From an uncultured Collinsella sp. (GTDB lineage Bacteria; Actinomycetota; Coriobacteriia; Coriobacteriales; Coriobacteriaceae): a DNA stretch of 7,856 nt. Shown one piece after another: positions 1-5,106 of the stretch. The stretch lies in NCBI GenBank assembly GCA_934654515.1, contig CAKUGA010000056.1, positions 1 to 7,856 on the forward strand, written 5' to 3'. Every line of letters starts with the position of its first letter. Position 1 is the stretch's first letter. The notes beneath the pieces are model-generated. The model was not told the origin of the DNA. It ran no database searches and was given only the letters and a program-made list of their open reading frames with translations. A program made the position numbers and the translations under genes.

Positions 1-11
1 AAAGCGGAGGC

Positions 12-140
12 GCGTGATGCGAATGCGATCGGGCTCGAGATAGAAAAAGGCCCCCGGTCGAAACCGGAGGCCTTCCATCACCTAGAGCGCAAAAACAGGC
101 GTGAGGGACTCACTGTCGACCGATCGTATTCGCATCACGC
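12..140. repeat. 21-bp inverted repeat bracketing the attenuator terminator
   Basis: Positions 12-32 and 120-140 are reverse complements over 21 bases with a single mismatch (C/T, a possible G-U wobble in RNA). They enclose 87 nt that contain the intrinsic terminator. The 120-140 arm starts at the last base of the third Trp codon of the leader peptide and runs through the codons for RDANTIG. The other arm lies beyond the terminator, so the full pairing can only exist in read-through minus-strand transcripts. The arms are seen directly; a role in attenuation or in shielding downstream translation is inference. Confidence 0.8.
44..74 (-). terminator. Intrinsic terminator of the Trp leader (attenuator)
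   Basis: On the minus strand a 12-bp stem (74-63 with 58-47, one G-U pair at 68/53) is capped by a UUCG tetraloop (62-59), and a run of five U (48-44) overlaps and follows its foot. This is a classic intrinsic terminator. It lies 36 nt after the leader peptide stop codon and has no complete gene in front of it, as expected for an attenuator. The leader segment 122-116 (CGGTCGA) is exactly complementary to 61-55, inside the loop and 3' arm, so an alternative antiterminator pairing is available. Confidence 0.88.
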
Positions 141-178
141 CACCACCAGTTGTTGAGAGACTTCATCGTGTTCTTCAT
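110..178 (-). CDS. Trp-operon-type leader peptide with WWW (22 aa)
   Basis: A 22-codon reading frame starts at an ATG (178-176) and ends at TGA (112-110). It reads MKNTMKSLNN, then three consecutive Trp codons (all TGG, 148-140), then RDANTIGRQ. An AGGAG Shine-Dalgarno (191-187) sits 8 nt before the ATG and an extended -10 promoter lies about 60 nt upstream. Tandem Trp codons in a tiny well-initiated frame, followed at once by an intrinsic terminator, are the hallmark of tryptophan attenuation, known for trp operons of Proteobacteria and Actinobacteria. A ribosome stalled on the Trp codons would leave 122-116 free to pair with 61-55 and disrupt the terminator. A ribosome reaching the stop codon would cover that segment and let termination occur. 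The peptide itself probably has no function. The controlled gene lies left of position 1; trp biosynthesis, a Trp transporter or trpS are all possible. Confidence 0.87.
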   Translation of the reverse strand: MKNTMKSLNNWWWRDANTIGRQ

Positions 179-236
179 GTTGGTGGCTCCTTTCGTGATG
201 CCGTGGCGCGGTCGCACCTAGTTGCTGTTGCGCTGC

Positions 237-245
237 ACTATAGCA
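237..245 (-). promoter_or_regulatory. Extended -10 promoter of the Trp leader
   Basis: The minus strand reads TGC-TATAGT across 245-237, an extended -10 element (TGnTATAAT) with one deviation from consensus in the hexamer. No good -35 is visible at the normal distance, as is common for extended -10 promoters. Transcription would start near A229, giving about 50 nt of 5' leader before the leader peptide ATG. The position between the upstream gene's terminator and the leader peptide fits its role. Confidence 0.6.
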
Positions 246-263
246 CAGCAAAGTGTGTGCGGG

Positions 264-286
264 GAAATCTTTTTTGAAAAGATTTC
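264..286. repeat. Perfect 10-bp palindrome upstream of the leader promoter
   Basis: GAAATCTTTT (264-273) and AAAAGATTTC (277-286) are perfect reverse complements around a 3-nt centre. The element is AT-rich in a GC-rich setting and lies just upstream of where a -35 region would sit for the minus-strand promoter at 237-245. No U-tract follows on either strand, so it is not a convincing terminator. An operator or an UP-like element are the most reasonable readings, both inferred. Confidence 0.6.
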
Positions 287-309
287 AGCGATGTTTCCCG
301 CCCGCCGGT

Positions 310-347
310 CAAAAAGCGGGCGGGACGAACCGTGCCATCCCGCCCGC
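310..347 (-). terminator. Intrinsic terminator of the C69 peptidase gene
   Basis: On the minus strand GCGGGCGGGA (347-338) and TCCCGCCCGC (325-316) form a perfect 10-bp stem with a 12-nt loop, followed directly by five U (315-311). It begins 13 nt after the peptidase stop codon. A third copy of the stem sequence, again GCGGGCGGGA, follows at 305-296, so the middle arm could also pair downstream and open the terminator. Confidence 0.9.
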
Positions 348-359
348 ACCAGTGTGGGA

Positions 360-2318
360 TTACTCCTTGTTGCGGCGATAGAGGATATAACCGCCTGCGG
401 AGATGACGGCAACGCCAGCGACGGCGAATGCTGCCACCATGCGGCCATCAAAACGATCACCGGTGGTGGGCAGGCCGCCCTTGGTGTTCGTCTTGTTGGT
501 GGTTACCGTGGTCGTGGTATCCGACTTACCAGGCTTCTCGGGCTTGGTGGCGGGCTGCTCGGGCTTAGCGGGCTGCTCAGGCTTGCTGGGCTGATCCGGG
601 GTACCGGGCTGCTCAGGAGTGCCAGGCTGCTCGGGGGTACCAGGCTGATCCGGGGTGACCGGATCGGTGGCGAGAGCGTCCTGGGCGTAGGTGATGGACT
701 CCTTGAGGCCGTTGGTCTCGGTGTTCAGATCACTCGGGGTGAAGGGTTCGTCAAAGTTTCCGGCCTTCTGATAGGCGCGCATCTCCTGGAGCAGGGCCTT
801 GCACTTCTTGTAGGTGTTCTCGGTAGCAGCCTTGCCGGCCTTGTTGGCCAGGGCGGTTCGGCCCTCGGTGGTCGTCTCGGCTAGCATAGCGGCGTCAACT
901 TCCTTGTTCTGCTCGATGAGCTCATTCTGGAGCGCGTCGAGGTAGGCACGGACGCCGGTGGCAAGGGTGGCGCGGTTCTCGAAGCAGAGGGAGCTAATGT
1001 CCATGAGGACGTAGTTGATGGAATTCTCGGGTTCCTCGTTGTTTACGATGTCCGCTTCGTCGCAGTGATCGAAGGAGACAGTCTGATCGCTGAAGTACGG
1101 GCTAACCTCAGTCATCAGAGCGGAGTACAGCGGTATGGCAACGGAGAACTCGGCGCGCGAGAGCATCTCCCACTGGATGGTTGCCACCTGGGGATCGAGG
1201 CCGTTGCGAATCTGGAAGAGATTGATCTCGGTGTTACGCTCACTGCCAATGCAATAAACACCATCAGTGTTCGCGTTGAGGCCGGGGACGTTCTCGCCGC
1301 GGTTGCCGAAGGCGCGAATCAACTCGAAAGTGCTCCAACCAGACTTGCCAGGTTTGAAGAACAGGGGCTGGATTTCGCTGACCATGGCTCCCTTTTGGTC
1401 AGGATAATCATCGCTCTTAACTGTGATAATGTCGTAATCTGTGCCTTTGGTCAGCGGGCTACCAAAATAGTTGCGGCCCTGGACATAGCGGGACCACTGG
1501 TGAACGCCGGAATCGGCGAGGCTTTCGCCATAGGTTTTGGCGACATCGAACTTGCCGTCGGTGTACTCGGCGAAACCATTTTCTTCGGGCATGGACTGGA
1601 TCTTCTCAGAATGGAGGCAATTCTCGGTGTCATTGAGGTTGACATCGTAGTTAAGACTGCCAATATTGGGATTGAGTGAGGCCACGTTGCCGGCGAGCTT
1701 CATGGCGATCCACTGATGGCCGGAAAGCGCGGCGAACAGCCAGGTCTCGTTGTTGTCGGCGATGATGATCTGGTCGTTGGAGCAGACGCCCTGCTTATCG
1801 ATCAGGCTGCCGATCAGCTTGACGCCCTCGCGGGCCGTGGCACTTTCGCCCAAGATGACGCCCGCGTAGCTATACTCACCCAAGCCCTTCGTCAGAGGGT
1901 CCACGGCTTCGACATCTGCATTCATACTGGTGCTTAGCGTGGCAGAGCAGGATACGCCCATTTCGTTGATGCCGGCCTCGGAGTAGGCATCCCAGCGTCC
2001 GTGCCACTGCGAAGGATGATCGCGCACGTAGCTATAACGATACGTGGTCTTGGTCGAGGTGTATGTGAAGTTGGACTCGTCTGAGCCGTAGATATAGCCG
2101 GGACCATGTGAGGGCTCGATGCCGAAGTGTTTGAGGTAACGCGTATCAAAGTCCTCGGCACGGCCGTAGTACGTGTTGCCGTCGGCCGTTAGATCTTTGC
2201 CCATGTACATCTGCGTGCAGGCGAGCGCAGATATCGGCATGGACATGATGGTTGCAGCTCCAAATGCGAGGCCTATGCCAAGCTTTTTGAGCGCGTTGAC
2301 GGGGTGAGTTTTCCTCAT
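360..2318 (-). CDS. Sortase-anchored C69 family dipeptidase
   Basis: This 652-residue secreted peptidase belongs to family C69, an N-terminal-nucleophile family that cleaves dipeptides. Residues 1-33 form a signal peptide (basic RK/KK start, hydrophobic core, ALA at the cleavage site). Cys34 follows directly and opens the family motif CTQMYMGKDLTADGNT, continued by G52-R53-A54-E55-D56. Signal peptidase cleavage after Ala33 would itself expose Cys34 as the catalytic N-terminal residue. The catalytic region extends to roughly residue 450; a helical stretch follows, then a Pro-rich wall-spanning segment (552-598), a Thr-rich patch, LPTTG (616-620), a hydrophobic helix and the basic tail YRRNKE. 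This is a complete sortase A-type anchor, so the enzyme is probably fixed to the cell wall and digests peptides outside the cell. The start is supported by GGGAGGG just upstream (2328-2322) and by the signal peptide. It is transcribed alone, with a terminator at 310-347. The exact substrate cannot be read from the sequence. Confidence 0.93.
   Translation of the reverse strand: MRKTHPVNALKKLGIGLAFGAATIMSMPISALACTQMYMGKDLTADGNTYYGRAEDFDTRYLKHFGIEPSHGPGYIYGSDESNFTYTSTKTTYRYSYVRDHPSQWHGRWDAYSEAGINEMGVSCSATLSTSMNADVEAVDPLTKGLGEYSYAGVILGESATAREGVKLIGSLIDKQGVCSNDQIIIADNNETWLFAALSGHQWIAMKLAGNVASLNPNIGSLNYDVNLNDTENCLHSEKIQSMPEENGFAEYTDGKFDVAKTYGESLADSGVHQWSRYVQGRNYFGSPLTKGTDYDIITVKSDDYPDQKGAMVSEIQPLFFKPGKSGWSTFELIRAFGNRGENVPGLNANTDGVYCIGSERNTEINLFQIRNGLDPQVATIQWEMLSRAEFSVAIPLYSALMTEVSPYFSDQTVSFDHCDEADIVNNEEPENSINYVLMDISSLCFENRATLATGVRAYLDALQNELIEQNKEVDAAMLAETTTEGRTALANKAGKAATENTYKKCKALLQEMRAYQKAGNFDEPFTPSDLNTETNGLKESITYAQDALATDPVTPDQPGTPEQPGTPEQPGTPDQPSKPEQPAKPEQPATKPEKPGKSDTTTTVTTNKTNTKGGLPTTGDRFDGRMVAAFAVAGVAVISAGGYILYRRNKE
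525..665 (-). repeat. Pro-rich wall-spanning repeat in the C69 peptidase
   Basis: This part of the C69 gene encodes five tandem hexapeptide units (PGTPEQ, PGTPEQ, PGTPDQ, PSKPEQ, PAKPEQ) followed by a degenerate lysine-rich unit. The charge changes along the tract: early units are acidic, later ones carry Lys. Such tracts span the peptidoglycan in sortase-anchored proteins. The underlying 18-nt DNA repeat makes copy number prone to change between strains. Confidence 0.85.
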
Positions 2319-2337
2319 ATTCCCTCCCAGCGTGCGA

Positions 2338-2361
2338 AAGCCCTCTGTCGCCAGAGGGCTT
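2338..2361 (-). promoter_or_regulatory. GNRA-capped hairpin in the 5' leader of the C69 gene
   Basis: Positions 2338-2347 and 2352-2361 form a perfect 10-bp stem; on the minus-strand RNA the loop is GCGA, a stable GNRA tetraloop. It ends 19 nt before the peptidase ATG and 9 nt before its Shine-Dalgarno. Only three U follow the stem on the minus strand, so it is a poor terminator. A stabilising 5' hairpin or a partial attenuator is more likely. The fold is read from the sequence; the role is inferred. Confidence 0.6.
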
Positions 2362-2499
2362 CAGCCAATAAAGACACTCCCTTAGCGTAACGAATCGGAA
2401 ACAATATTCATCTATGAAAAATGCTTACTCGATAAGCGTAATGAAATATGCGATGAGCGGTTAAATATACTCAGTTTGTAGCTTTAGCCAAATAAAGAC
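2358..2499. repeat. 18/19-nt direct repeat upstream of the C69 gene
   Basis: Two near-identical copies lie 123 nt apart: 2358-2375 (GCTTCAGCCAATAAAGAC) and 2481-2499 (GCTTTAGCCAAATAAAGAC). They differ by one substitution and one extra A. The first overlaps the 5' hairpin, the second overlaps a possible -35. The surrounding 2365-2546 stretch is markedly AT-rich and holds no gene. Paired regulator-binding sites are a plausible reading; a relic of duplication is the alternative. Confidence 0.55.
2464..2492 (-). promoter_or_regulatory. Possible promoter of the C69 gene
   Basis: On the minus strand TATATT (2469-2464) matches a -10 hexamer, with TTTGGC (2492-2487) 17 nt upstream as a weak -35. It would give a 5' leader of about 140 nt containing the GCGA hairpin. 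The AT-rich context is favourable, but other -10-like hexamers occur in the region, so this is a tentative choice. Confidence 0.3.
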
Positions 2500-2547
2500 G
2501 CCCTGCAATTACTGCATCTGGATAAAGCGTCTGGAAATACCGAAATG

Positions 2548-2589
2548 AAAAATCCCCCGCTGTTTGGCAAATGCATAAACAGCGGGGGA
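2548..2589 (-). terminator. Intrinsic terminator of the lipid kinase operon
   Basis: A perfect 13-bp stem (2553-2565 with 2577-2589, five G-C pairs at the foot) with an 11-nt loop is followed on the minus strand by five U (2552-2548). It lies 35 nt after the stop codon of the small membrane protein gene and ends the two-gene unit read from 3644. Confidence 0.92.
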
Positions 2590-2624
2590 GACGATAATTG
2601 GATGAATATCATACCAATGTGGAA

Positions 2625-2717
2625 TTATTTCTTCCGGCGGTGGATCACGTTGATCGCATAGCCGACGAGCATGGCCAGAACAATGACGATAAAGCCGAGC
2701 AGGGGATTGTCGTTCAT
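2625..2717 (-). CDS. 30-aa single-pass membrane protein, coupled to lipid kinase
   Basis: This 30-codon frame begins MNDNPLLGF, has a hydrophobic segment (about residues 5-25) and ends in the basic tail HRRKK. The pattern predicts one membrane helix with the positive C-terminus inside the cell. AGGAGG (2728-2723) overlaps the TAG stop of the lipid kinase gene and lies 5 nt before the ATG; the two genes are 9 nt apart, so translation is probably coupled. The operon terminator follows 35 nt downstream. I do not recognise the family. A subunit, membrane tether or modulator of the kinase is suggested by the coupling only. The strong Shine-Dalgarno and the tight fit between stop codon and terminator argue for a real gene. 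Confidence 0.72.
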   Translation of the reverse strand: MNDNPLLGFIVIVLAMLVGYAINVIHRRKK

Positions 2718-2726
2718 GGGGTCCTC

Positions 2727-3644
2727 CTATTTACCAAGCGGTGAGAATTCGTCGACGATCAGGTCGAGACATTGCGGAAGCGCGCGGGCGCCAAAGACGC
2801 CGGAGTTGCTGGAGATAATCTCGCCATCGAACTGCATGCCCAGCGACGGTGTACAGGTAATCTTAGCTTCCTTGGTCTGGATGATCTTGAACTGCGGGCG
2901 ACCGAGCACCTTGCCGGCGGGGTCGAGCGCAGCAGTGATCACGGTGGGCAGCAGCTGCACGGTGCGCACGGGCTCGATGACCGCGATGTCGACCATGCCG
3001 TCGTTCATGCGGCAGTCGGGGAACAGGTTGATGTCGTTTTGGATGACCGAGGTGTTGCCTGCCATGCAACAGATGCCGTCGAGCTCCTCGACAATGCCGT
3101 CATGCTCAATCGTAAAGTGCGCCACTGTGGGATTGGGCGTGGCAAGCGCCGACAGGAAGTAGGCGATCTCGCCGATGTCGTTTTTGGTGGGGGCGGCCTT
3201 CATCATGATCTCGGCGTCGAAGCCCGAGCCGGCGATGATGATAAAACCATGGCGCTTTTCGTTGCCGTCCTCGTCGAGCCAAAAGAGCTCGCCCATGTCG
3301 ACCTTGACCGTGCGGCCGGCGCGGCAGGCCTTGGCGAGTGCCGCCGCCTCGGGGGCATTGCCGATGTTGTTGAAGAACAGGCATGCCGTGCCAGAAGGGA
3401 AGACGAGTGTGGGGACGCCGCATCCGCGCATCTGGTCGAGCACGTTGGAGACGGTGCCGTCGCCACCCGAGACCACCACGCGATCGAACTCGCGCACGTC
3501 TGCCACGGCGTCCTCGGGCTCCATGCCGTCGCCGATAAAGCGCATCACGACCTCGTCGCCGCCCTGCGCGAGGGCGTGCGTGAATGCGAAGATTTCATCT
3601 GAGCTGGGGCCCGATGCCGGGTTGTGGATGATAAGGCAGCGCAT
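2727..3644 (-). CDS. Diacylglycerol kinase family lipid kinase
   Basis: This 305-residue protein has the features of the DAGK_cat/YegS/BmrU family, which phosphorylates diacylglycerol or related lipids with ATP at the inner face of the membrane. Visible motifs are NPASG (8-12), the nucleotide-binding GGDGT (60-64), FPSGTA (82-87), NDGMVDIAVIEP in the C-terminal domain and MQFDGE near the end. Full length is normal for the family. The usual GTxN motif reads GTAC here, with Cys88 where many homologues carry Asn; two Asn follow at 92-93. The start fits the family N-terminus, although the Shine-Dalgarno before the ATG is weak. The gene is first in a unit with the 30-aa membrane protein. A role in lipid recycling or phosphatidic-acid supply is likely; the lipid substrate is unknown. 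Confidence 0.88.
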   Translation of the reverse strand: MRCLIIHNPASGPSSDEIFAFTHALAQGGDEVVMRFIGDGMEPEDAVADVREFDRVVVSGGDGTVSNVLDQMRGCGVPTLVFPSGTACLFFNNIGNAPEAAALAKACRAGRTVKVDMGELFWLDEDGNEKRHGFIIIAGSGFDAEIMMKAAPTKNDIGEIAYFLSALATPNPTVAHFTIEHDGIVEELDGICCMAGNTSVIQNDINLFPDCRMNDGMVDIAVIEPVRTVQLLPTVITAALDPAGKVLGRPQFKIIQTKEAKITCTPSLGMQFDGEIISSNSGVFGARALPQCLDLIVDEFSPLGK

Positions 3645-3672
3645 ACTTACGTTCCCGTTCTGTGACTAACCG

Positions 3673-3680
3673 AGTATAGT
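3673..3680. promoter_or_regulatory. Overlapping divergent -10 elements, lipid kinase / rnd
   Basis: The short region between the divergent genes contains TATACT on the minus strand (3678-3673) and TATAGT on the plus strand (3675-3680), overlapping by four bases. Each is a good -10 hexamer for one of the flanking genes. The -35 positions are weak on both sides (TTCCCG on plus, GGATAT on minus). If both are used, polymerases would exclude each other and expression of the two genes would be linked. Confidence 0.5.
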
Positions 3681-3742
3681 TGTAAGGCAATGCCGATATC
3701 CTACCCGTGTTTTTCGGGCCTAACCTTATTCGATGGGTTGAT

Positions 3743-4876
3743 ATGTACATTTCCACACATCAGGCTCTACTCGACTTTTGCCAGCGCGCCCGCGAGTTCG
3801 ACGCGATTGCCGTCGATACCGAGTTTTTGCGCGAGCGCACGTTCCATCCGCGTCTGTGCCTGGTCCAGATTGCCACCCCTGCCGAGAGCGTCGCGGTCGA
3901 TCCCCTGGTGATCGACGACCTGTCGCCGCTCGCCGAGCTTATGGCCGACGAGAGCGTGACCAAGGTGTTCCACGCCTGCTCGCAGGATATGGAGGTCATG
4001 CTCCACACCGTGGGCGTGCTGCCGCGTCCTATTTTTGATACGCAGGTGGCCGCCGCCTTTTTGGGTGAACGCCAGCAGATTTCCTACGGCGCGCTCGTGC
4101 AGACGTTTTGCGGCGTCTCGCTGCCCAAGACTGAGTCGCTGACCGACTGGTCGCGCCGCCCGCTGACCGATAAACAGATTGAGTACGCGATCGATGACGT
4201 CAAGTACCTGATCGTCGCCTATACCGAGATGATGAGCCGCCTGCGCGAGCTGGGCCGCGTGGACTGGGTGCTCGACGAGCTCCGCCCGCTGGCCGACGAG
4301 TCGCACTATCGCGCCGACCGTCACGAGGCATTCCGTAAGGTCAAGCGCATCAACTCGTGCAGCCGCCATCAGCTGGGCATCGCGCGCGAGCTTGCCGCTT
4401 GGCGCGAGGACCGTGCCGAGCGACGCAACATCCCGCGCAAGTGGGTCATGTCCGACGATACGCTGCTGGCGCTCGTCAAGCGCAATCCCGTGCGCGTCGA
4501 GGAGTTCCGCAGCATCCGCGGTACCGACCAGCTGGGGGAGCGCGACGTGGACGGCGCGCTCATGGCCATCAAGCGTGGCGCAAGCTGCCCGCACGACCGT
4601 CTGCCGCTCATGGTGCGCGGGCATCGTCAGATTTCGCCGGAGCTGGAAAGCGTGACGGACCTGATGTATGCGCTCATCCGCTTGGTTGCCGAGCGCTCGG
4701 GCGTGGCGACCTCGGTCATTGCCTCGCGCGATGATCTTGCCGACTATATTGAGCATCCCGAGCAGAGCCCCCTGCGCGAAGGTTGGCGCTTTGAACTCGT
4801 TGGCTCGCGCCTGGACGATTTACTTTCGGGCAATATGGGGTTGACGGTGAAGGACGGCAAAATCGAGCTTTTATAG
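3743..4876 (+). CDS. rnd: Ribonuclease D
   Basis: RNase D is a 3'-to-5' exoribonuclease acting in tRNA 3'-end maturation and stable RNA turnover. This 377-residue protein has the DEDDy catalytic set: Asp25 and Glu27 in DTEF (Exo I), Asp82 in HACSQDMEVM (Exo II), and Tyr148 with Asp152 in YAIDDV (Exo III). An HRDC domain follows at about 207-285 (CSRHQLGIARELAAW, then MSDDTLLALVKRNP), which binds RNA. The length matches E. coli RNase D (about 375). The ATG at 3743 is chosen because MYISTHQALLDF aligns with the family N-terminus. An in-frame GTG at 3707 would add 12 residues; neither has a convincing Shine-Dalgarno. With the -10 at 3675-3680 the 5' leader before 3743 would be about 55 nt. The gene stands alone between the divergent kinase operon and an untranslated palindromic stretch. 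Confidence 0.93.
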   Translation: MYISTHQALLDFCQRAREFDAIAVDTEFLRERTFHPRLCLVQIATPAESVAVDPLVIDDLSPLAELMADESVTKVFHACSQDMEVMLHTVGVLPRPIFDTQVAAAFLGERQQISYGALVQTFCGVSLPKTESLTDWSRRPLTDKQIEYAIDDVKYLIVAYTEMMSRLRELGRVDWVLDELRPLADESHYRADRHEAFRKVKRINSCSRHQLGIARELAAWREDRAERRNIPRKWVMSDDTLLALVKRNPVRVEEFRSIRGTDQLGERDVDGALMAIKRGASCPHDRLPLMVRGHRQISPELESVTDLMYALIRLVAERSGVATSVIASRDDLADYIEHPEQSPLREGWRFELVGSRLDDLLSGNMGLTVKDGKIELL

Positions 4877-4903
4877 TTACGCGGTTTTACCAAACCGCGT
4901 AAC
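4876..4903. terminator. 12-bp hairpin at the rnd stop codon
   Basis: GTTACGCGGTTT (4876-4887) and AAACCGCGTAAC (4892-4903) form a perfect 12-bp stem with a TACC loop, beginning at the last base of the rnd stop codon. No U-tract follows on either strand, so Rho-independent termination is not assured. Protection of the rnd mRNA 3' end is an alternative. It may also be one edge of the palindromic element at 4917-5014. Confidence 0.5.
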
Positions 4904-4916
4904 AGCTCGACGCTGC

Positions 4917-5014
4917 AAACGGCCGAGAGCGGCAATCTGACGTTCAATCGTCGCTTGCGTACCAAAGTACGCGTCGCTTCTCTTTCACGTCACCTTGCTC
5001 GCCCTCGGCCGTTT
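4917..5014. repeat. 98-nt imperfect palindromic intergenic element
   Basis: The ends AAACGGCCGAG (4917-4927) and CTCGGCCGTTT (5004-5014) are perfect 11-bp inverted repeats. Inside, TGACG (4938-4942) pairs with CGTCA (4988-4992), and GCGTAC (4957-4962) with GTACGC (4967-4972) around a CAAA loop. CGTCGCTT also occurs twice as a direct repeat around that hairpin. The whole segment can fold into one long interrupted hairpin. It fills most of the 230-nt gap between rnd and the peptidase gene, and I see no gene in it. A REP- or MITE-like dispersed repeat or a structured RNA are the candidate identities. Confidence 0.6.
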
Positions 5015-5106
5015 TCGCTGACAATGCCTAAACATCGATGCTGACTTGCCTGCTGGGCGAGTGGGTAGAATGCCTCCAACGTGTAACTCGATTCGGAGGA
5101 ATTTGC

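Noticed and set aside
1..150. A plus-strand open stretch at the left edge whose translation includes RDANAIG, like the leader peptide's RDANTIG
   Set aside because: The similarity follows from the inverted repeat, which reads alike on both strands. The stretch has no visible start and runs through the attenuator hairpin.
222..884. A 220-codon plus-strand frame opposite the C69 C-terminus
   Set aside because: It is Gly/Leu-rich and arises from the reverse of the Pro-rich repeats; it also crosses the Trp leader promoter and the C69 terminator.
2217..2230. Lipoprotein signal (lipobox) at Cys34 of the C69 peptidase
   Set aside because: ALAC has Ala at -3 and Leu at -2, not the usual Leu at -3; Cys34 is the C69 nucleophile and the protein already has a sortase anchor.
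2772..3602. A 276-codon open frame on the plus strand within the lipid kinase gene
   Set aside because: It is a mirror of the kinase codons with no motif of its own; the minus strand carries clear NPASG and GGDGT motifs.
3767..4756. A 329-codon open frame on the minus strand inside rnd
   Set aside because: It is antisense to a gene with all RNase D motifs, has no recognisable domain, and its composition is that expected opposite GC-rich codons.
4917..5014. CRISPR array or tRNA in the rnd-metallopeptidase gap
   Set aside because: There are no regularly spaced direct repeats and no cloverleaf or TTC-loop pattern; the symmetry is that of one long hairpin.
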